A stretch of DNA of 64,000 nucleotides, taken from contig JAJOZX010002711.1 of the NCBI GenBank assembly GCA_023014485.1, forward strand, positions 422,501-486,500. Reading direction: 5' to 3'. The DNA is from Bathynomus jamesi. Its lineage: Eukaryota; Arthropoda; Malacostraca; Isopoda; Cirolanidae. The notes under the pieces were generated by a model. It was not told the DNA's origin. It searched no databases and saw only the letters and a list, made by a program, of their open reading frames with translations. The position numbers and the translations under genes were made by a program. Numbering within the stretch: position 1 is the first letter of the stretch; each line of letters begins with the position of its first letter. This document shows positions 38,356 through 49,158 of the stretch, one piece after another.

Positions 38356-40709
38356 TTACCAAAGATTTAATGTTTTACCCTTCTTATCTAAATCTGTTTT
38401 AAAGGAATTCAAAATAACAGGATCGAGTTGAAAAAGACCTTTGCTTATGTTGAAGTTATTTGAAAGTTGGATAATGGCAGACTCAAGAATATTTCTATTA
38501 ACAATGTTGCTTGAATGGAATAAAACTGAAGCATTATTCCAATCAATACAGTGGGCTAACTCTGACAAATGGACAAAAAGGGCACTGGACAACTGTCCTG
38601 TTCTAACGGAATATTGATGCTGTTTTATACGTGTGTGCAAATCCTTTCCCGTCTGACCTATGTAAAAGGAATAACATTGTTTACAGCCAATTTTATAGAT
38701 AATGCCTGAATTATTGGTAGGGCTATTTTTTACTATGATATTTTTCACAATATTGTTATATGAAAATACTACATTAATATCCAAAAGTTTAAGTACATTA
38801 GCAATGCCTAAAAAGCCCGGGAAAAATGGAAGTACTAAAATATTTTTTGACAAAGTACGAGTGTTAATATTGACACGATAGAAAGTTCGTTTTGCCTTGT
38901 TGAGACAAGATTCCATAAACGCAGATGGATAACACAAATCACTTCCAATACCGTTGATTTTTTCCAATTCGGCATCGATGTATTCCGGACTGGCGATCCT
39001 AAGGGTGCGTAGAAACATTGATGAAAATATGGCCTTCTTAGTGGGGGTATCATGTCCCGAGTAAAAGTGTACGTAGGACAAATTGTTTGTCGTTTTCCGA
39101 TAGATACTAAACTTAAAACCTGGGCTTTCCCTATGTACACGCACATCCAAAAATGGGATTGAATTGTCTTGCTCCACTTCTAAAGTAAACTTAATGGAGG
39201 GGACTTGATCATTTAACTGAAGGAGGAAGCTATCCAGGTCACGATTCATGGGCCAGATACACAAAATATCGTCGACGTACCGCAACCAAGGGATGCCAAC
39301 CCCCAGGATTCTCGGAATATAGGTAATTTCGAAAAACTCCATATAAATATTGGAGAGGAGGGGCGATAAGGGGTTGCCCATAGCCATCCCAAAAACTTGT
39401 TGATAATACTCGTTATTGAAAGTGAATTTACAGTCTTTGATGCAAAGCTTAATGAGTTCCAAAACAATGTGTGAAGGTAGTGGCAGGTCATACTTATGTA
39501 ATTCTTGGGAGAGAAAGTCAAGCATATCGTCAATCGGCACTTTTGTAAACAATGAACAAACATCAAAACTGATCAATTTATCGTTAGTTTCAGTACGTGC
39601 ATTATTCAATTTTTCCGTAAGATCCATGGAATTTTTTACATGTGAATCAGAGATAGTTCCGAGAATGGGGGACAAGACTTTGACAAGCCATTTGGAGAGT
39701 TTATAAGTAATAGAGCCCACCGAGCTAATAATAGGGCGCATAGGGTTACCAGGTTTGTGGGTTTTAATAAGACCGTAAAGGTAGGGCAGAGCAGGTGAAG
39801 TGGACATGAAAAGCGGAATTAAGTCCTTATGATCTTTGAGAAGGCGTTTCAAGCCACTATTAAATGATTTGATGACGTCATCCTGCGGGTTCTTCCTAAG
39901 TTTGGTGTATGTGGCGGGGTCCTGGAGAAGCTCGTTCATCTTTCCGATGTAGTCCACTTTGTCCATAATAACTATGGTGTTAGCCTTGTCTGCTTTAGTA
40001 ATATGGAGCTCCCCATTTTTTTAATTGTGAGAGGCTATTGCGAAAACGTTTAGGAAAGTTATCTTCGTAATTACCATTCGCCGCACTATAAACGAGGCCT
40101 TTAACTATGTTAAACAAATACTGAGGGAGATTACACTGTTTTTGAAAACACGCGAGACTGTAACAAATTTGTAAAGCCGAAGGTTTTTTAACAATAAAAA
40201 AGGACATACCATATCCAAGGGCACTTTTTGCATCGTCACTAATGTTTTTCGAAGAAAGGTTCAAAACACACTTTGAGCTTGCTTTTTTACTCAACTGACT
40301 ATCTCGAATGAGACTTTAATTTTTCGATCCAAAATGTTACGAAGTGAGTTCTCCGACGCAACTCGTTGTAAATTTCATCAAACAAAGGTTGGATCCACGG
40401 TTGGGGAATAACGGTTACAAAATTATGTTTGGCGATGTTTAAATTTTTGAAGGCGGACCACTCATTTTGTCTGGTGACTTCAATATGTTTCTTTAAAATT
40501 AATCTGCTGAAGTTGTTGAACGGATGGTCGTCAATTTGTCTGAGGCGAATCGGAAGCAGGGATTTGGGAAGAAGTTGCTCCTCCAGAAACTTAGTAAGAA
40601 ACTTCCGTCGGATACGAATTGCATGCCCCTTCATTAATGTAGAAGAAAACACGGACACAAACGGAGACAAGAGAGGGAACAGCAAGCCGAAGGAACGCGT
40701 GGTGTTCAT
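38356..40709 (-). pseudogene. Penelope RT plus GIY-YIG endonuclease, two frameshifts
   Basis: A single ORF in three frames. The N-terminal part starts MNTTRSFGLLFPLLSPFVSV at 40709, six bases inside the right terminal repeat boundary. It shifts near 40300 and again near 39990 to a 536-codon frame. RT: YGLIKTHKPGNPMRPIISSV, LISFDVCSLFTKVPIDDMLD (motif A), GMAMGNPLSPLLSNIYMEFF, WLRYVDDILCIW (catalytic YVDD), NSIPFLDVRV. The C-terminal endonuclease has IIYKIGCKQCYSFYIGQTGK and DLHTRIKQHQYSVRTG, the GIY-YIG signature with the Penelope Cys pair. All catalytic residues are present, so two indels are all that separates it from a full ORF. The product would use target-primed reverse transcription. 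Confidence 0.88.
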
Positions 40710-40791
40710 TATATGAAAATTATTTCACGAAAGTAACACGTGAAAAATATTTATGATGAATAAAACCACGAAGGAAAGGAAACACAAAATG

Positions 40792-40831
40792 GTGCTCAAG
40801 CGCTTTCGTCTAATGACATCCTCAGGAACAC
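40792..40831 (-). ncRNA. Hammerhead-like ribozyme motif, right terminal repeat
   Basis: Identical 40-nt motif in the upstream terminal repeat, 83 bases before the protein start on the minus strand. With the copy at 37918 it brackets the element, so cleavage at both would release a unit-length RNA. Confidence 0.6.
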
Positions 40832-40954
40832 TGAAGTAAATAAAAAGGTTACAGCCTATATATAGGTTACAGAAAGAAAAAAAAAGAAAAAAGAAATAAC
40901 ATACATACACACACACACACATATATATATATACATACATATCTATATATACAA

Positions 40955-40986
<32 letters not shown>

Positions 40987-41221
40987 GCAATAAACAGAGA
41001 AGTAAAAATAAAAAATAAAAAAAATTAAAACCTTAAAGGATTACCAGTGAGGCGTACAAATTTGTAAGGAAAAATATCGATTTTTAGCACAAGATCAAAT
41101 GGATTATAAAAATACAAATTTATACTGGAACTCTGCCCGGGTTTTAACACTCTGCTGCCTATGGTCACATTTCGATATATAAAAAAATAAAATGCAAATT
41201 AAAAGTTAATAAAGTAGCAGA

Positions 41222-41707
41222 CAAGTTTACCAAAGATTTAATGTTTTACCCTTCTTATCTAAATCTGTTTTAAAGGAATTCAAAATAACAGGATCGAGTT
41301 GAAAAAGACCTTTGCTTATGTTGAAGTTATTTGAAAGTTGGATAATGGCAGACTCAAGAATATTTCTATTAACAATGTTGCTTGAATGGAATAAATCTGA
41401 AGCATTATTCCAATCAATACAGTGGGCTAACTCTGACAAAATGGACAAAACACCACTACAACGGAATATTGATGCTGTTTATACGTGTGTGCAAATCCTC
41501 TTCCCGCTCTGACTATGTAAAAGGAATCACATTGTTTACAGCCAATTTTATAGATAATGCCTGAATTATTGGTAGGGCTATTTTTACTATGATATTTTCA
41601 CAATATTGTTATATGAAAATACTACATTAATATCCAAAAGTTTAAGTACATTAGCAATGCCTAAAAAGCCCGGGAAAAATGGAAGTACTAAAATATTTTT
41701 TGACAAA
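41222..41707 (-). pseudogene. Partial Penelope copy (GIY-YIG end), minus strand
   Basis: The C-terminal region reads SELAHCIDWNNASDLFHSSN to KGKTLNLW, closely matching the neighbouring full element but with indels around 41440-41520. It stops at 41707 in the RT-to-endonuclease connection, where the inverted copy begins. Confidence 0.75.
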
Positions 41708-43108
41708 ACCACAAACCTGGTAACCCTATGCGCCCTATTATTAGCTCGGTGGGCTCTATTACTTATAAACTCTCCAAATGGCTTGTCAAAGTCTTGTCCC
41801 CCATTCTCGGAACTATCTCTGATTCACATGTAAAAAATTCCATGGATCTACGGAAAAATTGAATATGCACGTACTGAAACTAAACGATAAATTGATCAGT
41901 TTTGATGTTTGTTCATTGTTTAAAAAAGTGCCGATTGACGATATGCTTGACTTTCTCTCCAAGAATATACATAAGTATGACCTGCCACTACCTTCACACA
42001 TTGTTTGGAACTCATTAAGCTTTGCATCAAAGACTGTAAATTCACTTTCAATAACGAGTATTATCAACAAGTTTTTGGGATGGCTATGGGCAACCCCTTA
42101 TCGCCCCTCCTCTCCAATATTTATATGGAGTTTTCGAAAATTACCTATATTCCGAGAATCCTGGGGGGTTGGCATCCCTTGGTTGCGGTACGTCGACGAT
42201 ATGTGTGTATCTGGCCCATGAATCGTGACCTGGATAGCTTCCTCTTCAGTTAAATGATCAAGTCCCCTCCATTAAGTTTACTTTAGAAGGGAGCAAGACA
42301 ATTCAATCCCATTTTTGGATGTGCGTTGTACATAGGGAAAGCCCAGGTTTTAAGTTTAGTATCTATCGGAAAAACGACAAACAATTTGTCCTACGTACAC
42401 TTTTACTCGGGACATGATACCCCACTAAGAAGCGCCATATTTTCATCAATGTTTCTCCCGCGCCCTTAGGATCGCCAGTCCGGAATACATCGATGCCGAA
42501 TTGGAAAAAATCAACGGTATTGGAAGTGATTTGTGTTATCCATCTGCGTTTATGGAATCTTGTTCAACAAGGCAAAACGAACTTTCTATCGTGGTCAATA
42601 TTAACACTCGTACTTTGTCAAAAAATATTTTAGTACTTCCATTTTTCCGGGCTTTTTAGGCATTGCTAATGTACTTAAACTTTGGATATTAATGTAGTAT
42701 TTTCATATAACAATATTGTGAAAAATATCATAGTAAAAAATAGCCCTACAATAATTCAGGCATTATCTATAAAATTGGCTGTAAACAATGTGATTCCTTT
42801 TACATAGGTCAGGACGGGAAAGGATTTGCACACACGTATAAAACAGCATCAATATTCCGTTAGAACAGGACAGTTGTCCAGTGGCCTTTTGTCCATTTGT
42901 CAGAGTTAGCCCACTGTATTGATTGGAATAATGCTTCAGATTTATTCCATTCAAGCAACATTGTTAATAGAAATATTCTTGAGTCTGCATTATCCAACTT
43001 TCAAATAACTTCAACATAAGCAAAGGTCTTTTTCAACTCGATCCTGTTATTTTGAATTCCTTTAAAACAGATTTAGATAAGAAGGGTAAAACATTAAATC
43101 TTTGGTAA
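41708..43108 (+). pseudogene. Partial Penelope RT and GIY-YIG, plus strand, many indels
   Basis: It starts within the RT (KPGNPMRPIISSVGSITYKL region in shifted frame) and runs LNDKLISFDVCSLFKKVPID, MGNPLSPLLSNIYMEFSKIT and a RYVDDM-type box. It continues to the GIY-YIG end and TLNLW at about 43107. There are at least ten frame breaks, far more than in the minus-strand element, although nucleotide identity remains high. It is opposite in orientation to the copy ending at 41707. Confidence 0.75.
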
Positions 43109-43489
43109 ACTTTCTGTACTTATTAACTTTTAATTTGCATTTTATTTTGTTTTATATATCGAAACTGACCATAGGCAGCAGAGTGTTAAAACCCGGGCAG
43201 AGTTCCAGTATAAATTGTATTTTTATAATCCATTTGATCTTGTGCTAAAAAATCGATATTTTTCCTTACAAATTTGTACGCCTCACATGGTAATCCTTTA
43301 AGGTTTAATTTTTAATTTTTATTATTTTTACTTCTCTGTTTATTGCATATATATATAGTATGTTATTGTATATAATAGAATGTATGTATATATATATGTG
43401 TGTGTGGGTGTGTATGTATGTTATTTTCTTTTTTCTTTTTTTTTCTTTCTGTAACCTATATATAGGCTGTAACCTTTTTATGTACTTCA

Positions 43490-43529
43490 GTGTTCCTGAG
43501 GATGTCATTAGACGAAAGCGCTTGAGCAC
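43490..43529 (+). ncRNA. Hammerhead-like ribozyme motif, inverted copy
   Basis: Plus-strand instance of the same 40-nt motif: GTGTTC, CTGAGGA, TGTCATTAGAC, GAAA, GCGCTT, GAGCAC. It remains unchanged although the coding part of this copy is heavily mutated. Confidence 0.6.
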
Positions 43530-43562
43530 CATTTTGTGTTTCCTTTCCTTCGTGGTTTTATT

Positions 43563-43567
<5 letters not shown>

Positions 43568-43609
<42 letters not shown>

Positions 43610-44071
43610 TTGTATATATGTTGGTGTGTATGCATGTTAGACAACTCCAAAGGTGGATAGGCTAAAATAAAAAACAAGAAGGATTATAATGGGATCTTCA
43701 GCATCACATCCATCTAGCATAGAAGGTAGCCAATCGTAAACGCCTCACAGCCAGTCGTATAGGACGTACACAGATATTTCCTTGTACGTACATGCAGAGG
43801 AGAATTAGCATCACTTTACCTAAAAAAAACACACACACACATATCGTATATGACGTACACATGTAAAGGAGAATTAGCATAGCTTTGCCTCAAAAAACAT
43901 TTAGAACTCTTCACTGGCCTTCCTGGAATGGCTTTAGCATCAGAGACAGCTGGTTTAGAAGGAGTATGACGTAATCGCCTTAGTTTAGTGACTTATATAA
44001 AAACATATTGGCTATATATATTTGTATATATGTGGGTGTATATAGAAAATAAAACAAAATTCGTACATATA
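43568..44071. other. (TA)n tract and unrecognised sequence
   Basis: (TA)n to about 43606, then a non-coding stretch with a loose internal duplication (CGTATAnGACGTACACA near 43755 and 43845, and AGGAGAATTAGCAT near 43800 and 43870). No gene is supported. Confidence 0.45.
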
Positions 44072-45644
44072 CAGGGTGTTTCAGGAGGAAAGGTCAATAC
44101 TTCGGGAGGTGATAGTATCGGTCATTGTGAGAGAAAAAGTTCATATGAACATGTCTAATTCTGAATGGTTACGGAAATAGAGCTGTTTGAATCTACAAAT
44201 ACAAAAGCATTGTTAATGGTAATCAAGAAAGAGAAACCAATTACTCTTTCTAACATTTAATATTTAAACAATGGCATTTTGAATGGTATCAGATACAGAA
44301 ATGACAAATTTGTTAGTTTACAATACGTTTTCGAAAATCCCACCGTCAACCTCAATGCACTTTGCAATTCGTGTGCGAAGATCGCGTATTGTTCGTCCGA
44401 GTTGATCTTGACGTTCCTTTATGCGGGCAGCAGCATCCAAATGCGCGCGAGCAATTCGTCTCGTGTATCCACCTTTCTCTTGTAAACTTGACTTTTCATC
44501 CACCCCCACAAACAATAATCTAACGGAGAGAGGTCTGGAGACCTTGGTAGCCATTGAATGGGACCACCGCGGCCGATCCATCGACCAGGGAAAGTTTGGT
44601 TTAGGTATTGCATCACCAGACGGGTAGAATGTGGAGGAGCTCCGTCATGCTGAAAGTACATACCAGCGCGTGTAGCCAAAGGAACATCCTCCAATAGTCC
44701 TGGCAATTCATTTTGCAGAAATTCTAGGTAACTTTGTCCTGTAAGACGATTCTCTAAAGTAACAGGGCCAATCAGCTTATCATCGATGATACCGCACCAC
44801 ACATTGGCAGAGAAGCGATGTTGAAAATTTGTTTCCACAGTGGCATTTGGATTTTCGTCTGACCACCGATGAGAGTTACGAGTGTTGTTGATACCGTCAC
44901 GGGTGAAAGTAACTTCATCGGTGAGCAGTATTAATCGAAGCAATCGGCGATTAGCAGTTACCCAATGACAAAATTCCAGTCGCATGGCAGCGTCTCCTGG
45001 TTGAAGGTGTTGTACGTGCTGTACATGATATGGATGCAAGCCTTCCTCACGTAATGTTCGCCATACTCTTGTGTGTGGTACACCGAGACGTGTAGAAATT
45101 TTTCGTGAGCTAGTAGTAAGACTGTGCTCTACCAACTGAAGAATGTTTTCCACTTCATCCACATCTTGTTGATCTTCACGTTCAAATGAAACATGAGCGC
45201 TGGGAAGTGTACTAATATCACGCAATGTGTTGAAAACCCTGGTAAACACTCCTCGATCCGGAATTCTGCGGTTCGGAAACCATCGACGGTATTCTGCAAC
45301 AGCAGCTGTTGCATTTCCATCGCAAAAACCGTAGACATACACCATATCTGCATATTCGGCATGTGTGAAGGTGTGTGGCATCCTTAACACTGCTTCAAAC
45401 ACCAAACAATGTCACTCACAACAGTCAGCTGTTGATTGGCTTATGTTACATGCTTACATTACAGCTTACATGGTTCAAGGTTATAGGGAAGGGAAGGGGG
45501 AGAAAGAGCTGGCGCGCATCAGATTCAAACAGCTCTATCTCCGTAACCATTCAGAATTAGACACATGTTCATATGAACTTTTTTCTCACAATGACCGATA
45601 CTATCACCTCCCGAAGTATTGACCTTTCATCCTGAAACACCCTG
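44072..45644 (-). mobile_element. DD41D mariner-like element with about 120-bp TIRs (1573 bp)
   Basis: The left end starts CAGGGTGTTTCAGGAGGAAA and the right end is its complement. Complementarity continues through GAACATGTCTAATTCTGAAT to about 44190, matching 45527-45644. TA flanks both sides (44070-44071 and 45645-45646). It encodes a nearly intact transposase on the minus strand. Confidence 0.9.
44318..45405 (-). pseudogene. DD41D transposase with DUF4817-like N-terminus, one frameshift
   Basis: It starts MVFEAVLRMPHTFTHAEYAD. The N-terminus FTHAEYADMVYVYGFCDGN to FPNRRIPDRGVFTRVFNTL is the helix-turn-helix type catalogued as DUF4817. A second helix-turn-helix (STRLGVPHTRVWRTLREEG) follows. 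The catalytic region has ILLTDEVTFTRDGINNTRNS (first Asp), FQHDGAPPHSTR (second Asp) and PRSPDLSPLDYCLWGWM (third Asp), with 41 residues between the last two. A one-base shift near 44440 moves the last 40 residues (DLRTRIAKCIEVDGG to ENVL) out of frame; otherwise it is open for 328 codons. It is the best preserved of the DD41D copies here. Confidence 0.88.
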
Positions 45645-45866
45645 TATAAATGAGAATTAGCGCAGTTCTATCCCAAAAATACACCACACACACACTGCAT
45701 AATTACTATATATATATATATATATATAGAGTGACCCGTTGTCCCGTCGAGCTAACATTATGGAAAAGAAAAAACTATAGTGTTTGTCATTTACCATTAC
45801 TTATTAGGACTATAGTGGATTTAATTTTCCTAGAAGAGTTCCTTGTTCTATGCACGGTCTGTGTGT

Positions 45867-45916
<50 letters not shown>

Positions 45917-46640
45917 TATATATATATATATATTATCACTGCTATTATTAAGATAATAAACCACTAATTCAGCTTAATCATTTAATTACGATTCACCTGG
46001 TCGCAAGAAAATAAGTTAATTCCGAAATATTACTATTGTGTAGGCTAAATATATTAGGCCCAAATCAATATTATATTTAAGCGTATATTGGATGTTTAAG
46101 CATAATATTCTACAACGATATATGCATACAATTTGGTTCCCTATACACTGGTGTAGCAAGCACCACGCTGCTCAAAATTGTAGCGCGGCGTGGGGAATTG
46201 GGATAAAGCATGCTCACGTGCATATATATATATATATATGATATTTGTTTCTTTCACCATACCTCATTTTTCCCTCAGCTGTGGAAAAAGTATTTTATGT
46301 AGAGGTCTGAATTTTTTATGATGGCTTATTAATAGATTGAGCTAAAAGTTTTGTAAATTTTGGAAGTGTGACTGCATATTTTTTATTGATATATATTGAT
46401 ATATATATATATACGGAAGAGTGATTTTTTGTTTTGCCATTCTCCAGTGCACAATCAGCTGTGCGGCTTTTCGAGGCTGTAGACAACCAAGAGCTCTTTA
46501 CATCGCAAGATGTTGATAGCATTTGCGGAATTGCACAGACCGGTGTAATGGATGCTAGACTACCCTCACACTGCTCTACACACGAATTATAAGTGTAAAA
46601 ATTATATGTTCACATTTCAGTCCTCGTTCTCTGTCAAAAC
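45645..46640. other. Microsatellite-rich, gene-free stretch
   Basis: It contains (TA)n tracts at 45706-45729, 45871-45936, 46222-46240 and 46387-46412 separated by sequence with no recognised gene or repeat ends. Confidence 0.5.
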
Positions 46641-47900
46641 GATTAAATTCTTTCATGTTTCTCTATGTTTTAAACCTAATTTTCTATATAAACTTAAATG
46701 TACCTTTAAACTATTGTAAAAAGTATTAGAATTTACTATTTAATTTATATAATTCAGTGGTATGGAAGCTTTCTTCGAAAAATTCCATTCATTTCCACAA
46801 TTTTTACCCGAAGTACTAAAATCCCGTCGAAAATAAAGTCGCAGAAGGCTGGATTTCTTTCAATAATTTTAAGCGAATTTCTAATTTCCGACAATAAAGA
46901 GCTTTATTTTATTGTTTTGTACAAAATAATGTGAAATAAAATATAAAATCGTGAAATTTTTTTTATAAAAACGCAGGCTTAATAAAGTATAATTATTTCT
47001 ACTTTCCAGAAAGTTGCTTTTCTCTATGTTTTAAAGTGTATTTTATATATAAACTTAAATGTACCAATAAAATATTGTAAAAGTGAATAGAATTTACGAA
47101 TTAATTTATAACATAATTCAATAGTATGAAAACTTTCTTAAAAAATCCATTCATTTCGACTATTTTTAGCCGTGTATTAAATCGCTTCTAAAAATAAAGC
47201 CCGAGAAGGCGCGATCTCTTTCCTTAATTTTTCTACGACTCTCCAATTTATGGGTATGAAAAGCTTTATTTTATTGTTTTTACAAATTAATGTGAAATAA
47301 AGTATAAAATCGTAAATTTTTTTTTACTAAAAATGCAGGCTTAATAAAGTATAATTTTGCATTTAAAGAAAACGACATTCAAAATTTCTAATTTTCAGAA
47401 AGTTGCTTTTCTCTGTTCTAAACGTATTTTCTATATAATCTTAAATGTACCCATAAAATATTGTAAAAGTGAATAGAATTTACGATTTAATTTATAACAT
47501 AATTCAATAGTATGGAAACTTAAAAAAAAATTCCTTTCGACTATTTTTAACCGAATATTGAAATCGCTTCAAAAAATAAAGGCCGAGAAGGTTGGATCTC
47601 TTTCAATAATTTTCAAACGAATTTCTAATTTTTGGCCACGATCAGCTTTATTTTATTGTTTTGTACAATATAATGTCATATGAAGTATAAAATAGCCAAT
47701 TTATAATTTCTGACCGTAAACAGCTTTATTTTATTGTTTTGTGCAAAATAATGTCATATGAAGTAAAAAATCGTGAAAAATTGTACGAAAAACGCAGACT
47801 TGATAAAGCATAATTTTGTATCTAAGAAAAACGACATTCAAAATTTCAATTTTTCGGAAAGTTGCTTTTCTCTATGCTTAAAACTATAATTTCTTTGCGA
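46640..47900. repeat. Tandem repeat of about 360-460 bp, three full units plus part
   Basis: The phrases TTCTCTATGTTTTAAA, then ATATAAACTTAAATGTACC, AATTCAATAGTATG, AATAAAG-CGAGAAGG and AGCTTTATTTTATTGTTTTG recur in the same order. Unit starts are near 46660, 47021, 47408 and 47868. Units are diverged and vary in length. It lies just left of the Polinton genes and may be subterminal Polinton sequence or an unrelated satellite. Confidence 0.65.
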
Positions 47901-48370
47901 TGTACCATTTTATTTGAATAGAAGGGTTACTAATGCGTAAACTTAATTTGAGGTGCAATATTGCTCATCTTTTTTCTCTTAAAGTAGTGGAACAGAGATG
48001 GGGCGTGTCACGGAGGCGGAGGTATACCGGGACGGTGTGAAGGAAATTCAGTTTAGCGTCAATAATGTGGGAGAGGGAACATAAATTTTACAAAACACTT
48101 GATATTCCTGTAGAGAGCATCATCAAGAATGTGATCTAATTGAAATAATGTAAGTTTTCCTGTATTAATCAAATAGGATAAGAATGAACACCAGTTATAT
48201 TATTCTGTTTATTATTATTATTACATGATGAATGAAGTGCGAAATTTTTAATATTTATAAGCTATTTCCACATATTTTAAATTAGACAAAAGCGTTACAC
48301 TAACAGTCTTGTTTGTCGTTGCGTAACAATAAATAAATAAATATATATATCCAATTTTAAATAATTACAG
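47901..48370. other. No recognised gene
   Basis: A short GC-richer patch (GGGGCGTGTCACGGAGGCGG near 48000) sits in AT-rich sequence. The left terminus of the Polinton should lie in or left of this region, but I could not identify its inverted repeat. Confidence 0.35.
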
Positions 48371-48379
48371 TTTTATCAG

Positions 48380-48585
48380 TCATTACATTTTAAATTAGTT
48401 ACAGAACATAATCCCCGTCCTTAAACATTACACAAATTATTATTCGTGAATACATTTTATAAATTAGTTACAGATTTAACACCCATCACATTTTAAAATA
48501 GTTACAGAACATATTCCCAGTCCTTAACCGTTACACAAATTAGCATTAGGGGATACATTTTATAAATTTATGCGATATAATACTG
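48380..48585. repeat. Two-copy tandem repeat of about 103 bp downstream of protease
   Basis: TTAGTTACAGAACAT and its context recur near 48395 and 48497, each followed by a CGTCCTTAA/CAGTCCTTAA and GATACATTTTATAAATT phrase. It lies at the 3' side of the protease gene. Confidence 0.55.
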
Positions 48586-48732
48586 AAAGTTATGCTGCGA
48601 ACGGAACATATTTCTTACAATTTAAAATTAATTGCTGAAGTTACAATTATATATATACACATAAAACTTCACACAACACATCGAGTGACTAGAAACGGGA
48701 ATCGGCTTTTTATCACCCTACACACAAATTTG

Positions 48733-49155
48733 TCATTGCGCACAGTGTTGCACGAGTCGAATAATTGCAGAAATTCTGTAAATCTCCCTCCACGAGTCAT
48801 GCATGAGAAAATACAAACTGTACATGCCACAGATATTGCTGTAAAAACTCTGGCATCGGTAAGGGTTCCACACTATTTTCGGAATTTGCAGTTGTTCTAG
48901 AAATTTTACAATAATAGCATCATTCCATGGATGTCCGCCCAGTGAATTAAAGTAGTACATACGTTCCCTATTTTTAAAATAAACGGCTATCCAATGGACC
49001 CCTTGACCATCGCTAACATCCGTGTTCATGATAAGTGCGCCGCAGTCTCTCGTGATTGGAAGTTTCAACGTTTCATTTTTCGCAAACACCCCAATAAATT
49101 TGGGACGTGTGAATCGGTCACTTTTCATTACTCTCTGGAGTGTAACCGTGTCCAT
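48733..49155 (-). CDS. Polinton adenain-like cysteine protease (PRO), intact frame
   Basis: 140 residues in an open frame. GVHWIAVYFKNRERMYYFNS carries the catalytic His (HW) and the position usually occupied by Asp (here Asn in FNSLGG). CQSFYSNICGMYSLYFL carries the Gln and the nucleophile Cys of the adenovirus/Ulp1-type protease fold. In Polintons it is thought to mature capsid proteins. The start ATG at 49153-49155 lies two bases after the stop of the major capsid gene, a tight polycistronic-like arrangement. The Asp-to-Asn change would need testing for activity. Confidence 0.75.
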   Translation of the reverse strand: MDTVTLQRVMKSDRFTRPKFIGVFAKNETLKLPITRDCGALIMNTDVSDGQGVHWIAVYFKNRERMYYFNSLGGHPWNDAIIVKFLEQLQIPKIVWNPYRCQSFYSNICGMYSLYFLMHDSWREIYRISAIIRLVQHCAQ

Positions 49156-49158
49156 TTT

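Larger units (their letters stand above)
37841..43567. mobile_element. Penelope-like element cluster: tandem plus inverted copies
   Basis: It consists of a minus-strand element with terminal repeats at both ends (37841-38345 and 40715-41220), a second minus-strand partial copy running from the shared repeat to 41707, and then a switch to a plus-strand partial copy from 41708 to 43567. Terminal repeats share the outer TTTTTCACGTG end, the hammerhead-like motif and a compound CA/TA microsatellite. Long terminal repeats in tandem with a head-to-head inverted partial copy are characteristic of Penelope elements. Confidence 0.85.

Noticed and set aside
48592..48900. Plus-strand open frame overlapping the protease
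   Set aside because: It is antisense to the protease gene, whose catalytic motifs are clear.
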